A DNA stretch of 64,000 nt from Francisella adeliensis (GTDB lineage Bacteria > Pseudomonadota > Gammaproteobacteria > Francisellales > Francisellaceae): NCBI RefSeq assembly GCF_003290445.1, contig NZ_CP021781.1:1-64000 (forward strand), in the 5' to 3' direction. Positions 1 through 9,511 of this stretch are shown in pieces (position 1 is the first letter of the stretch; every line of letters begins with the position of its first letter). Made by a program: the position numbers and the translations under genes. The notes beneath the pieces are model-generated. The model had not been told where the DNA came from. It did not search any database and saw only the letters and a program-made list of their open reading frames with translations.

Positions 1-1485
1 ATGACTACTTGGAATAAATGTTTAAAAAAAATCAAAAAGAGTATATCTACCTTTGAGTATAAAACATGGATTAAACCAATTTTCGTAGATCAAAATGCTA
101 ATATATTCACAGTTTACTGTAATAATGAATATTTTAAAAAACATATAAAATCTAAATATGGAGCTCTTTTTTTAGTAACAATTCAGGAGTGTCATGGTGA
201 TGATTTAGTTATTGAATATTCAAGTAAAAAATATGTAAATAATGAAACTTCTGGAAAAATATCTACTTCTGTTGGTCCACAAACAAATTTTTTTAGTACT
301 TCTAATGTTGAAATAAAAGATGATAGTGAAGAGCCTAAAGAAGAAGAGTTTAAAGAAAAAGAAGTTAGAAAAAATACTAAAAAAGAGAAAAATTCTTCAC
401 AAGAATTATTTGGTTTTGATGAAGCTATGCTTATCACTGCTAAAGAAGGTGAAGAATATTCATTTGGTTTACCTTTAAAAGATAAATATATTTTTGATAG
501 TTTTGTTGTAGGAGATGCTAATAAAATAGCTAGAGCCGCAGCAATGCAAGTATCGATAAATCCAGGAAAATTGCATAATCCTTTATTTATATATGGTGGT
601 AGTGGTTTAGGTAAAACGCATTTAATGCAAGCAATAGGTAATCATGCTCGAGAAGTAAACCCTAGTGCTAGAATCATTTATACAAACTCAGAGCAGTATG
701 TAAAAGAGTATGTTACATCTCTTAGATTACAAGATCAGGATGAATTTCAAAGAGTATACAGGTCTGCTGATATTCTACTTATAGATGATATTCAATTTAT
801 AGCAGGTAAAGAGGGTACTTCACAGGAGTTTTTTAACACTTTTAATGCGTTATATGAAAGTGGTAAGCAGATTATTCTTACAAGTGATAAATACCCAAAT
901 GAAATAGAAGGTCTAGAAGAAAGGTTAGTTTCTCGATTTGGTTATGGTTTAACAGTTTCTGTTGATATGCCAGATTTAGAGACTCGTATAGCTATATTAC
1001 TTAAAAAAGCCCATGATCTTGGTCAAAAACTACCAAATGATACAGCTACTTTTATAGCAGAAAATGTTAGAACAAATGTAAGAGAATTAGAAGGCGCTTT
1101 AAATAGAGTGCTTACAACATCACGCTTTAATCATAAAGATCCTACTGTAGAAGTGGCTCAGCAATGTTTACGTGATGTAATAAAAATTCAAGAAAAGAAA
1201 GTAAAAATAGATAATATTCAAAAAGTTGTAGCTGACTTTTTTAGGATTAGAGTGAAAGATCTTACATCTAGCCAAAGAAGTAGAAATATAGCTAGACCAA
1301 GACAAATAGCTATGAGTTTAGCAAGAGAGCTAACATCACATAGTTTACCAGAAATAGGTAATGCTTTTGGTGGCAGGGATCACACAACAGTTATGCATGC
1401 TGTGAAGTCTATTACTAAACTAAGACAAAGTAATACATCAATATCTGACGATTATGAGTTGCTTTTAGATAAGATTTCTCGTTAA
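1..1485 (+). CDS. dnaA: Chromosomal replication initiator protein DnaA
   Basis: DnaA binds 9-mer boxes at oriC, melts the origin and helps load the replicative helicase. The 494-residue protein has the four usual parts: an N-terminal interaction domain (about 1-85), a variable acidic/lysine-rich linker (about 90-150), an AAA+ core with Walker A GGSGLGKTH at 199-207 and Walker B LLIDDIQF near 259-266, and a C-terminal DNA-binding domain with the signature GRDHTTVMHA at 458-467. Length and sequence closely resemble Francisella DnaA as I recall it. The window begins at its ATG, so promoter, ribosome site and oriC lie outside. dnaN follows 47 bases downstream in the same direction, the classic dnaA-dnaN order. 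Confidence 0.98.
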   Translation: MTTWNKCLKKIKKSISTFEYKTWIKPIFVDQNANIFTVYCNNEYFKKHIKSKYGALFLVTIQECHGDDLVIEYSSKKYVNNETSGKISTSVGPQTNFFSTSNVEIKDDSEEPKEEEFKEKEVRKNTKKEKNSSQELFGFDEAMLITAKEGEEYSFGLPLKDKYIFDSFVVGDANKIARAAAMQVSINPGKLHNPLFIYGGSGLGKTHLMQAIGNHAREVNPSARIIYTNSEQYVKEYVTSLRLQDQDEFQRVYRSADILLIDDIQFIAGKEGTSQEFFNTFNALYESGKQIILTSDKYPNEIEGLEERLVSRFGYGLTVSVDMPDLETRIAILLKKAHDLGQKLPNDTATFIAENVRTNVRELEGALNRVLTTSRFNHKDPTVEVAQQCLRDVIKIQEKKVKIDNIQKVVADFFRIRVKDLTSSQRSRNIARPRQIAMSLARELTSHSLPEIGNAFGGRDHTTVMHAVKSITKLRQSNTSISDDYELLLDKISR

Positions 1486-1532
1486 ATAGAATTAGGAAAT
1501 ATAATTAAAATATTATAAAAGGGGTTTTGAAA

Positions 1533-2636
1533 ATGAATTTTGTACTAAATAGAGATGACTTGCTTAAGCCTTTGCAATCAATGTTATCTATAGCAAATAG
1601 CAAAAGTACTATGCCATTACTGTCATGTATTTTATTTGACATACAAGATAATAAGTTAAAAATAACAGCATCTGATTTAGACACTGAAATAACATGTAGT
1701 ATAGCTATTAACTGTGATGCAAATATGAAGCTGGCTCTAAATGCTGACAAAATTTACAATATTGTTAGAAGCTTGAATGATAATTCAATGATTGATTTTA
1801 ATATCAATGATAATAAGGTTACAATCTCTTCAAATAATAGTAAATTTAACTTGATGTCACTGAATGCTGACAATTTTCCTCTAGCAGATGGTAACATTCA
1901 AGAAGAGTCAGGTTTTGATCTATCTCAACAAGATTTTCATCATATTATTTCAAAAATTGATTTTTCAATGGCAAATGATGATACAAGATATTTCCTTAAC
2001 GGAATGTTTTGGGAAGTGAATGGTAATCTTTTAAGAGCGGTATCTACAGATGGACATAGAATGTCTATTACAGAAGCTATCATTAACAGTAAAGTTATTG
2101 ATACTACTTGTCAGTCAATAATCCCTAAAAAAGCAATTACAGAGCTTAAAAAAATTGTAGCAAAAACAGAAGACACAATAAAAATATGTCTTGGAAAAAC
2201 TTATCTTAAAGCTGAATTTGGCGAGTTTATTTTTATATCAAAACTAATAGATGGTCGTTATCCCGATTATCAAAAAGTTATTCCAAAAAATAATACTAAA
2301 TTATTAGCGGTAGATAAAAAAGTACTTAAAGATTCACTTTTAAGAACATCAATCTTAGCTAATGATAAGTACAAAGGTGTGCGTTTAAACATATCTCCAG
2401 GACAAATATTACTTTCAGCAAATAACCCTGAAAATGAAAAAGCCGAGGAAAGTGTTGAAGTTCAGTATAACGAAGATTCAATGGAAATCTGTTTCAACTA
2501 CAGATATTTATTAGATATTATAAGTGTTTTAAATGAAGACACAATGAGTATATATCTTGATAATCCAAATATGAGTGCATTGGTAAAAGATGAAAAAGAT
2601 AATAGTTTATTTATCATTATGCCAATGAAAATCTAA
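1533..2636 (+). CDS. dnaN: DNA polymerase III beta subunit (sliding clamp)
   Basis: The beta clamp is a ring-shaped dimer that tethers DNA polymerase III to DNA and recruits repair and control proteins. I place the start at ATG 1533 (MNFVLNRDDLLKPLQ, 367 residues) rather than an in-frame TTG at 1527, because GGGG at 1521-1524 is well spaced from the ATG and the sequence then aligns with other DnaN N-termini. The product shows the expected three-domain length and ends in the hydrophobic tail IIMPMKI, typical of DnaN (MPMRL-like). It probably shares the dnaA transcript. No recF follows; the next gene is an unrelated permease, so the common dnaN-recF order is broken here. Confidence 0.96.
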   Translation: MNFVLNRDDLLKPLQSMLSIANSKSTMPLLSCILFDIQDNKLKITASDLDTEITCSIAINCDANMKLALNADKIYNIVRSLNDNSMIDFNINDNKVTISSNNSKFNLMSLNADNFPLADGNIQEESGFDLSQQDFHHIISKIDFSMANDDTRYFLNGMFWEVNGNLLRAVSTDGHRMSITEAIINSKVIDTTCQSIIPKKAITELKKIVAKTEDTIKICLGKTYLKAEFGEFIFISKLIDGRYPDYQKVIPKNNTKLLAVDKKVLKDSLLRTSILANDKYKGVRLNISPGQILLSANNPENEKAEESVEVQYNEDSMEICFNYRYLLDIISVLNEDTMSIYLDNPNMSALVKDEKDNSLFIIMPMKI

Positions 2637-2777
2637 GTCTAAAATCAATATTACTTTAGTATCTCAAAATATCTTATCTTATACCTTTCAGTATTAAAAA
2701 ATATAACTCTTTAAAATAAAGAAATATAGCAACCAATACTATACAATATTTAGACTTTAAATTTCTAAAAAATAAAA

Positions 2778-3647
2778 ATGATTAAAAAATATTCTTTTCT
2801 ACTCGCTATAGGCATGATTTGGGGCTCTCAATTTGTATTTCAAAAAGAAGCAATAGAACATTTTCCTGCTATATTAATAGCTATTTCTCGATCGTTTATT
2901 GGGTGTATTTTACTTTGTGGCGTCTGTTATTTTATGAAGATAAAATCTATTTCTAATCGAAGAAATATATTAATGTATTCGATAATAGCACTATTAGAAG
3001 CTACTATTCCATTTATGCTTATACCTTGGGGACAACAATTTACCAGTACATCGATCACAGCTGTTTTGACAGGTACAGTACCATTTTTTGTGGTAATATT
3101 TGGCCCTCTAATCATCAGATCAAGGATAACTATACCTAATATACTTAGTATAACTGTTGGCTTTATCGGGTTGCTGATACTTTTTTATCCAGATTTAGTA
3201 AACAATGAACAAACTGTAAATTTTTACGGCATAGCTGCTATATTATTAGCAACTATATGTTTTGCTTTGGCAATTTTGTTATTAAGTAAATCATGTTCAC
3301 ATGAAAATCCAATTATAGTTTCAAGAAACATCCTGATAGCATCTAGTATACAATTAAGTGTGGTAGCTTTAGTATTTGCACCTTATGATAATATAACGCC
3401 AACGGGGGCATCAATTGCTTCATTAATATACTTAGGGGTAGCTTGTGCAGGTATCGTTTATTATCTATACTCCTCATTAATCAAACTAGCAGGGCCCGTG
3501 TTTACATCTTTTACTAATTATTTAGTACCATTATTTGGGGTGATTTTAGGAATACTTATTAATAATGACCCATCAAGCATTACAGTATGGATATCTTTGA
3601 TAATTATCTTATCAGCAATTAGTTTGAATTATATATCGAGACATTAA
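2778..3647 (+). CDS. EamA/DMT-family permease
   Basis: A 289-residue inner-membrane protein of the drug/metabolite transporter superfamily, with about ten hydrophobic segments in two homologous halves (EamA repeats around 5-135 and 150-285). The start MIKKYSFLLAIGMIWGSQFVFQKEA has the characteristic first helix with a W-G-S/N motif, and the last helices end in a short basic tail. Members export amino acids, metabolites or drugs; the substrate cannot be read from sequence. It is separated from dnaN by 141 AT-rich bases and has only a weak ribosome site, and its 3' neighbour bcp is 85 bases away. A small hairpin (GCTCTT-AGA-AAGAGC) lies just after the stop. Confidence 0.85.
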   Translation: MIKKYSFLLAIGMIWGSQFVFQKEAIEHFPAILIAISRSFIGCILLCGVCYFMKIKSISNRRNILMYSIIALLEATIPFMLIPWGQQFTSTSITAVLTGTVPFFVVIFGPLIIRSRITIPNILSITVGFIGLLILFYPDLVNNEQTVNFYGIAAILLATICFALAILLLSKSCSHENPIIVSRNILIASSIQLSVVALVFAPYDNITPTGASIASLIYLGVACAGIVYYLYSSLIKLAGPVFTSFTNYLVPLFGVILGILINNDPSSITVWISLIIILSAISLNYISRH

Positions 3648-3732
3648 ATAAACATCTACATTTAAATTGCTCTTAGAAAGAGCTACTATATTATATCAAA
3701 ATATAATCAATAGTTATAAAAGAGGTTAACTA

Positions 3733-4203
3733 ATGAAAACACTAGAACAAGGACAATTAGCTCCAGAATTTAAGCTAGAAAATCAAAATAATGAAGAAAT
3801 ATCGCTAAGTGACTTTAAAGGTAAGAAGAATGTTTTAATATACTTTTACCCAAAAGCGATGACTCCAGGCTGTACAACTCAATCTATCGGTTTAAGTAGT
3901 ATTAGTAATAAACTAGCTGAGCTTGATACTGTAGTTCTTGGTATTAGTCCAGATGCACCAAAACGCCTCAAGAAGTTTGAAGAAAGAGATAATTTAACTA
4001 TACAGCTTTTAAGTGATGAAGATCACAAAGTTGCTGAACTATTTGGTGTATGGGGTGAAAAGAAATTTATGGGTAAAGTATATGATGGTATCCATAGAAT
4101 TAGCTTTTTTATAGACAAAGAAGGTAAGATTGATCATGTCTTTAATAAGTTTAAAACTAAAGATCATCACGAAGTTATATTAGAATATATTGAGAATCTG
4201 TAA
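3733..4203 (+). CDS. bcp: Bcp/AhpC-type thiol peroxidase (peroxiredoxin), single cysteine
   Basis: A 156-residue thioredoxin-fold peroxidase of the BCP/PrxQ class that reduces hydrogen peroxide and organic peroxides in the cytoplasm. The active site reads YPKAMTPGCTTQ with peroxidatic Cys47 and the conserved Pro45-Gly46 and Thr44. In E. coli Bcp a resolving cysteine follows five residues later; here that position is Ile52, and Cys47 is the only cysteine in the protein. The enzyme should therefore work by a 1-Cys mechanism with an external thiol. The ribosome site AGAGG lies just before the ATG. The convergent neighbour ldhA ends 32 bases downstream. Confidence 0.9.
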   Translation: MKTLEQGQLAPEFKLENQNNEEISLSDFKGKKNVLIYFYPKAMTPGCTTQSIGLSSISNKLAELDTVVLGISPDAPKRLKKFEERDNLTIQLLSDEDHKVAELFGVWGEKKFMGKVYDGIHRISFFIDKEGKIDHVFNKFKTKDHHEVILEYIENL

Positions 4204-4234
4204 TAAAAAGAAATTATAAATATAGAGTTAGTTT

Positions 4235-5212
4235 TTATAGTAAATTACTACCAGCACTTCCTGTTTCGATTGTAGAAGCATTATTAAGGGTAGTTCTTGC
4301 AATACCATTAAGGGCTTCTTTCGTTAAAAAAGCTTGATGAGCTGTTACTAGCACATTCGGAAAAGTAAGTAGTCTTTCAAATATATCATCATCAATAATT
4401 TCAGCAGACATATCTTTAAAAAATATATCTTTTTCATATTCATAAACATCTATAGCAAGACCTGCAATGGCTTTATGTTTCAAAGCTTTGATAATATATT
4501 TAGAATCAATAAGAGCGCCCCTACTAGTATTTATGATAATAGCTGATGATTTGATTTTATCTAAAGCATTCTCATCGATTATATATTTAGTAGCATCGTT
4601 TAAAGGACAATGTAGACTAATAATATCTGCTTTTTCAAATAACTCATCTAGCTCCACAAATTTCACATTAGAGCTAGCATTTTTGTCTGCAAAAGGATCA
4701 TGAACTAAAATTTCACCACCAAAACCAGACATGATTTGTGCAAAAGCTTTACCAATATTACCAAAACCAACAATTCCGATAGTCTTTTGATGAATATCAA
4801 ATCCTTCTAAACCTTCGATATTAAAATTACTTTCACGAACTCTGTTGTAAGCTTTGTGTATTTTACGGTTTAAGCATAATAAAAGCGCCAATGTATGCTC
4901 CGCTACTGAAAAAGGCGAATATGCTGGTACTCTAGCAATTTTGATACCTAATTTCTTAGCATGCTCTACAGCTACATTATTAAAACCAGCACATCTAAGT
5001 AGAATGGCTTTGATACCAAAGCTATGGAGTTTATCTATAACATTAGCATCACAAATATCATTTACAAATATACAAACAGCGTCAAAATCTTTAGCAAAAT
5101 CAGCTGTTTGCTCATTTAGACCATATTCACTAAACTCTAAAGTATGGTCATTATTCTGAGCAGTGAAATATTCTTTATCATATTTTTTTGTTGAGTAGAA
5201 AAGTATTTTCAT
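4235..5212 (-). CDS. ldhA: D-lactate dehydrogenase (fermentative, NAD-dependent)
   Basis: Cytoplasmic D-2-hydroxyacid dehydrogenase that reduces pyruvate to D-lactate with NADH. The 325-residue sequence follows E. coli LdhA closely along its whole length (for example AVCIFVND, LLRCAGFNNV, RVPAYSPFSVAEH, INTSRGALIDS, AHQAFLTKEAL). The NAD site GFGNIG is at 149-154, and the catalytic triad is Arg231, Glu260 and His292, spaced exactly as in E. coli (235, 264, 296). The ribosome site GATGAGG precedes the ATG. It lies downstream of ettA on the same strand, but a hairpin at the ettA stop suggests a separate transcript. A general 2-hydroxyacid dehydrogenase role is the only serious alternative. Confidence 0.9.
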   Translation of the reverse strand: MKILFYSTKKYDKEYFTAQNNDHTLEFSEYGLNEQTADFAKDFDAVCIFVNDICDANVIDKLHSFGIKAILLRCAGFNNVAVEHAKKLGIKIARVPAYSPFSVAEHTLALLLCLNRKIHKAYNRVRESNFNIEGLEGFDIHQKTIGIVGFGNIGKAFAQIMSGFGGEILVHDPFADKNASSNVKFVELDELFEKADIISLHCPLNDATKYIIDENALDKIKSSAIIINTSRGALIDSKYIIKALKHKAIAGLAIDVYEYEKDIFFKDMSAEIIDDDIFERLLTFPNVLVTAHQAFLTKEALNGIARTTLNNASTIETGSAGSNLL

Positions 5213-5255
5213 TGTTACCTCATCTCTTTAAGGGGGAGTAAGTTTGTAGAAAATA

Positions 5256-5281
5256 CTGTAGATTTATATTTTAATCTACAG
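5256..5281 (-). terminator. Hairpin spanning the ettA stop codon
   Basis: A perfect 9-bp inverted repeat (CTGTAGATT, 8-base loop, AATCTACAG) covers the last codons and stop of ettA. Read on the minus strand it is followed by TATTTTC, so it could act as a weak intrinsic terminator or an mRNA 3'-end stabiliser between ettA and ldhA. The T-tract is short, hence the moderate confidence. Confidence 0.45.
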
Positions 5282-6950
5282 AAATTCTTTTATATTTAAT
5301 TTTAGTGATAGCATCGTATTTATCACCAAGTCTGCGTTTTTTATCTTCAATATAAGCATCATAATTACCCTCAAACCAGACTACTTCACTGTCACCTTCA
5401 AAGGCTAGCATATGAGTGGCTATACGGTTTAAGAACCATCTATCATGCGAGATAACCATTATACAGCCTGGGAATGCTAGAATTGCTTCCTCTAATGCTC
5501 TTAGAGTCTCTACATCCAAATCATTTGTAGGTTCATCTAGTAAGATTACATTACCGCCACTTCTAAGAAGTTTTGCTAAATGTACACGGTTTCTTTCACC
5601 ACCTGAAAGTTGCGAGATATACTTTTGTTGGTCAGCACCTTTAAAGTTAAATCTACCAACATATTGGCGAGATGGGATGGTAAATTTACCAACAGTAATT
5701 ACATCTAATCCATCAGCAATTTCTTCCCATACTGTTTTGTTATCATCTAATGCATCACGAGATTGATCTACATAAGCAAGGTTTACAGTTTCGCCGATAG
5801 AGATGCCACCTTTTTCAGGCTGTTCTGTACCAGTTAGCATTTTAAAGAATGTAGATTTACCAGCACCGTTTGCACCGATTATACCAACGATAGAGCCAGG
5901 ATATACATCCATATCTAAGCCATCTATAAGTAATTTCTCATCAAATGACTTAACAAGATCTTTAACTTTGATGACATTGTTACCAAGTCTTTCACCAGGT
6001 GGGATATATAAGTCTTGAGTTTCATTTCGTTTTTGGAACTCTTGAGAGCTTAACTCATCAAACTTAGCTAATCTTGATTTAGATTTAGCTTGACGACCTT
6101 TTGCATTTTGACGAACCCATTCAAGCTCTTCTTTAAGTGCTTTTTGATGAGAAGATTCGCGTTTTTCTTCCATTTCTAAACGCTTTTGTTTTTGCTCAAG
6201 CCATTGCGAGTAGTTACCTTCAAATGGTATGCCTTCTCCACGATCTAACTCAAGTATCCATTCGGCTACATTATCTAAGAAATATCTATCATGGGTAATA
6301 GCAACTACTGTACCTTTGTACTCTGCTAAGAATTTCTCTAACCATGCTACAGATTCAGCATCTAAGTGGTTAGTAGGCTCATCTAGTAGTAGTATATCAG
6401 GAGCAGATAATAGCAATTTACATAATGCAACACGACGAGCTTCACCACCAGAGAGCTTAGTTACATCAGCATCCCAACGGGGTAAACGAAGTGCTTCTGC
6501 AGCAACCTCTAGCTTACGATCTATCTCCCAAGCACCAGCAGCATCAATAGCATTTTGCAGCTCACCTTGTTCTTCAAGAAGTTTAGCCATTTCATCATCA
6601 GACATTGGTTCACAAAATGCCATACTGATTGCATCAAACCTTGTAATCATTTCTTTTAAATGACCAAGAGCCTCTTCAACATTACCTCGGACATCTTTTG
6701 TAGGGTCAAGTTTTGGTTCTTGAGGAAGATAACCAATTTTTACACCATTTCTAGGAGCAGCTTCACCAACTATATCAGTGTCTATACCAGCCATTATTCT
6801 AAGAAGTGTAGATTTACCAGAACCATTAAGACCTAGTACACCAATCTTAGCACCATCAAAAAATGATAATGAAATATCCTTAAGTATGTATTTGTTAGGA
6901 GGTACGACTTTACCAACCCTATGCATTGAGTATATATATTTTTCAGCCAT
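5271..6950 (-). CDS. ettA: ABC-F translational throttle protein EttA
   Basis: A 559-residue soluble ABC-F ATPase that binds the ribosomal E site and gates entry into elongation according to the energy state. There are two ABC domains and no membrane segments. The first has Walker A GLNGSGKS at 40-47 and signature [11 protein letters not shown]; the second has Walker A GANGAGKS and signature [11 protein letters not shown]. The linker between them is charged and helical ([20 protein letters not shown]). The N-terminus [18 protein letters not shown] is diagnostic for the EttA branch (E. coli EttA is 555 residues), rather than Uup or YheS. It is divergent from the gene at 7149; the 198-base gap holds both promoters. 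Confidence 0.95.
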   Translation of the reverse strand: MAEKYIYSMHRVGKVVPPNKYILKDISLSFFDGAKIGVLGLNGSGKSTLLRIMAGIDTDIVGEAAPRNGVKIGYLPQEPKLDPTKDVRGNVEEALGHLKEMITRFDAISMAFCEPMSDDEMAKLLEEQGELQNAIDAAGAWEIDRKLEVAAEALRLPRWDADVTKLSGGEARRVALCKLLLSAPDILLLDEPTNHLDAESVAWLEKFLAEYKGTVVAITHDRYFLDNVAEWILELDRGEGIPFEGNYSQWLEQKQKRLEMEEKRESSHQKALKEELEWVRQNAKGRQAKSKSRLAKFDELSSQEFQKRNETQDLYIPPGERLGNNVIKVKDLVKSFDEKLLIDGLDMDVYPGSIVGIIGANGAGKSTFFKMLTGTEQPEKGGISIGETVNLAYVDQSRDALDDNKTVWEEIADGLDVITVGKFTIPSRQYVGRFNFKGADQQKYISQLSGGERNRVHLAKLLRSGGNVILLDEPTNDLDVETLRALEEAILAFPGCIMVISHDRWFLNRIATHMLAFEGDSEVVWFEGNYDAYIEDKKRRLGDKYDAITKIKYKRISVD

Positions 6951-7148
6951 TGATATTTTATGAAAATTTTAAGTAGGGAAATTATAGCAGATTAGCTAAA
7001 TAAAGATAAATGTAGCTATGCATTAATTAGTCAGCAATATTTAGTCTTAGATTTGTTTGCTCATAATAGCGCCATAAAAATTCTTGTTTTATCTACGTAA
7101 TATATAGTTTAATAAACTGTACAGTTCTTAAATATTATTTAGTAAATT

Positions 7149-8102
7149 ATGTCTATTTTTATAAAATCCATCATATTGTTATTTTCTTTATTATTAGTGA
7201 ATATCTGCGTTGCTAGTGATATTGTCTTATCTAAATTTCTAGATCAATACGGTTATGAACCTCTTAAGCTTATTGATAGTAAGGAAACATCTAATGCTCC
7301 TTATATTGTTGCTAAGGTAAATGGAAAAAAAGCCTACATTTTACTAGATTCAGGCTCATCAGGAGTTAATATATTCAAAAACTCTTTAGCAGAACTAGAT
7401 TTAAAAAGCTCTGATTCTTCGAGTTACTCTGCAAATATGACAGGAAAAGTTTTAAAAGATAAAACAGTGACTTTAAAGAGCATTGATGTAGGAAATATTT
7501 CACTAGAAAATATTAAGTCTGAGATAACTAATCAACCAAAAAAGTTATCGCTACCTACTCTTATTTTTGGAACAAAGTTTTTAGAAAAATATAACGCACT
7601 TTTTGATTTTTCAACATCAAAAGTATATTTTACAAAACAAAGCGTTTCACCTAAAAATCATTATATAATTGGTAAAAATCTTGAAGCTCAAGGGTATAAG
7701 GCTATTAAATTAAATAAACTTTTATCTGGTCATGAGATAATAACGGTTTCTTTTAATGGTAACAATGCAGTTAATTGTTTATTAGATACCGGAACATCAA
7801 ATCTAACAATAGCAGAAGATTATGCAAAAAGCATAGGTCTTAAAGAAGGTGAAAAAGAAACTATTAAAGCAACTGATGGCACATTAGAGGTTTCTGATAC
7901 ATATATATCAAGTCTACTGTTGAATCCTCTAAATAGTTTTTTTGAACCTAGGATTGAGTTAAAAAAGTTTGATGCAACATTAGCAAATATCCAAGCGATG
8001 AAAAATTTTTTAGGGGTATTATGTGTTGTTGGCTATAAAGAGTTAAAAGAAGTAAATGCGGTTTATGATTTTTCTGCTGGAATTCTTTATATAAAGAAGT
8101 AG
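7149..8102 (+). CDS. Exported protein with two retropepsin-like aspartic protease domains
   Basis: A 317-residue protein with a signal peptide (about 1-22, VCVAS before Asp24). Two copies of an aspartic-protease-like unit are visible. Copy one has YILLDSGSSG with Asp67 and ends in YNALFDFSTSKVYF (about 148-161); copy two has NCLLDTGTSN with Asp213 and ends in VNAVYDFSAGILYI (about 302-315). Both motifs fit hydrophobic-hydrophobic-D-S/T-G-S/T, as in clan AA proteases, so one chain could form a pepsin-like two-domain active site in the periplasm. The family (Asp_protease_2-like) is established; the proteolytic role here is inference. No strong ribosome site precedes the ATG, and no operon partner is apparent. 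Confidence 0.75.
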   Translation: MSIFIKSIILLFSLLLVNICVASDIVLSKFLDQYGYEPLKLIDSKETSNAPYIVAKVNGKKAYILLDSGSSGVNIFKNSLAELDLKSSDSSSYSANMTGKVLKDKTVTLKSIDVGNISLENIKSEITNQPKKLSLPTLIFGTKFLEKYNALFDFSTSKVYFTKQSVSPKNHYIIGKNLEAQGYKAIKLNKLLSGHEIITVSFNGNNAVNCLLDTGTSNLTIAEDYAKSIGLKEGEKETIKATDGTLEVSDTYISSLLLNPLNSFFEPRIELKKFDATLANIQAMKNFLGVLCVVGYKELKEVNAVYDFSAGILYIKK

Positions 8103-8122
8103 TAAAACTTTAACTATATAAA

Positions 8123-8335
8123 TTATTTTTCATAACCAATATATGTAACTTCTCCAAAACAAACCTCAAACTTAAAAATCACAAGCTTAAACCTAAAGAG
8201 GTATACACCATCCGTAATATTTTCATCTTTTATATTTTTGATAATCTCTTGCTCTAAAGCTTCATCATTATAACGACAAAGATCAAAGAAGTTTTTAAAA
8301 TCATTATACAAGTTTTCAAAGTTTATAGTTTTCAT
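8123..8335 (-). CDS. Small acidic hypothetical protein
   Basis: A 70-residue protein I do not recognise. It has no signal peptide or membrane segment. The first half is acidic and helical (NLYNDFKNFFDLCRYNDEALEQEIIKNI), the second half looks like beta strands (GVYLFRFKLVIFKFEVCFGEVTYIGY). A weak ribosome site (AGGTAAG) precedes the ATG. It is convergent with the aspartic-protease-like gene and stands alone before the divergent LysR gene. Coding is supported by sensible composition and a clean frame, not by homology. Confidence 0.5.
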   Translation of the reverse strand: MKTINFENLYNDFKNFFDLCRYNDEALEQEIIKNIKDENITDGVYLFRFKLVIFKFEVCFGEVTYIGYEK

Positions 8336-8463
8336 AGCTTACCTATCTGTTACTTAAGTTAATATTTTTTATTAAAAACTTATTGTGATTTTATTTATAG
8401 ATAACTAATTATAGCACCGTTCATACGTACTTTCCGCAACCGATAACTTAATTGTTTTTATTG

Positions 8464-8472
8464 TGCTATAAT
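8464..8472 (+). promoter_or_regulatory. Extended -10 promoter of the lysR gene
   Basis: TGCTATAAT is an extended -10 element (TG-N-TATAAT) 40 bases before the LysR start codon. No good -35 hexamer is present at the right distance, as is normal for extended -10 promoters. Confidence 0.5.
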
Positions 8473-8512
8473 TTGGTAAACAAGTGCTTTAGTAGTCTAA
8501 ATAGTTAATATT

Positions 8513-9511
8513 ATGCGAATTACTCTCAAACATTTAAGAGTTTTTGTAGAAGTTGCAAAGGTAGAGTCAATAAGTGAAGGAGCAAAAGCATGCTTTATAT
8601 CCCAATCTGCAGCAAGTATTAGCTTAGGACAGTTAGAAAAGATTCTTGAAGTCAAACTCTTTGACCGTAATAAAAATGGCTTAAACTTAAATAATGATGG
8701 TAAAGTTTTATTTAAAAAAGCCATTGAAATCATCGAGAAATCAAATGAATTTGAGCTTTTCAAAACATCAACAGAGAACTTACAGGGTAGTATCTCAGTA
8801 GCAGCAAACTCTGTTATAGCGACTTATATTTTGCCAAAACTACTGTATAAGTTTCACAGAGAATATCCTAATATCAAGATAAATATTATTAGCAGCAATC
8901 TAGATAAAACTTTTGCAAATATTGAAAATGAAATATGTGAAATTGGTTTTGTCGAGGGAAGAGTTCCATTACATGAAATGAAGTCGGAAGAAATAGTCAT
9001 CAAAAAATCAGAGTTAAAATTAATCTGTAGTAAAAACCACCCTCTTGCAAAATATGACTCAGTTAGTATTGATGATATTTTTGCATATAAATGGGCATAC
9101 TATCACGACACTTTTACTACTCGGGATATTTTGCTACACAAAGTTGATAAAAATTCAAAAATTATGAAAAAATGGGCCGGTGACTTTTCTATTAAAGAAA
9201 ATGTTTTTTTAGGTGATATAGTTTTCACTAAGGATGGTGATATGATAAAAGAAAGTATCAACTCGTTTGTTAATAATGATGATTTTTATTTACCAAATAT
9301 TGAAGCTGTCAAAAGATATGTAGCAAGCAGTGATTTTCTAGCAACAGTACCAGAGATAAGTCTTTGTGATATAGATAATACTTCTCTCAAAACTCTTAAT
9401 TTAAAAGATATTGTAATGACAAGAAATCACAGGATTATATTTAAAAAAGATAAACATCATACAAAAATAGTGATTTTTTTCAGAGAATGGTTACAAAAAC
9501 AAAACTACTAA
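8513..9511 (+). CDS. LysR-family transcriptional regulator
   Basis: A 332-residue LysR-type regulator, slightly longer than the usual 300. The winged helix-turn-helix lies at about 4-62 (LRVFVEVAKVESISEGAKACFISQSAASISLGQLEKIL followed by LFDRNKNGLNLNNDG), and the effector-binding domain starts near 88. Its gene ends 3 bases inside the convergent aminotransferase gene, and the aminotransferase/mmsA operon is the obvious candidate target, though LysR genes more often sit divergent from their targets. The effector is unknown. The ATG has little Shine-Dalgarno sequence. Confidence 0.88.
   Translation: MRITLKHLRVFVEVAKVESISEGAKACFISQSAASISLGQLEKILEVKLFDRNKNGLNLNNDGKVLFKKAIEIIEKSNEFELFKTSTENLQGSISVAANSVIATYILPKLLYKFHREYPNIKINIISSNLDKTFANIENEICEIGFVEGRVPLHEMKSEEIVIKKSELKLICSKNHPLAKYDSVSIDDIFAYKWAYYHDTFTTRDILLHKVDKNSKIMKKWAGDFSIKENVFLGDIVFTKDGDMIKESINSFVNNDDFYLPNIEAVKRYVASSDFLATVPEISLCDIDNTSLKTLNLKDIVMTRNHRIIFKKDKHHTKIVIFFREWLQKQNY

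Noticed and set aside
1486-1532. Replication origin between dnaA and dnaN
   Set aside because: The gap is only 47 bases and has no DnaA boxes; oriC is more likely upstream of base 1.
5416-6663. Long plus-strand frames opposite ettA
   Set aside because: Shadow frames; the serine-rich translations mirror the ABC-F coding strand.
7149-7215. Lipoprotein signal in the aspartic-protease-like protein (Cys20)
   Set aside because: The residues before the cysteine (VNI) do not fit a lipobox; an ordinary signal peptide fits better.
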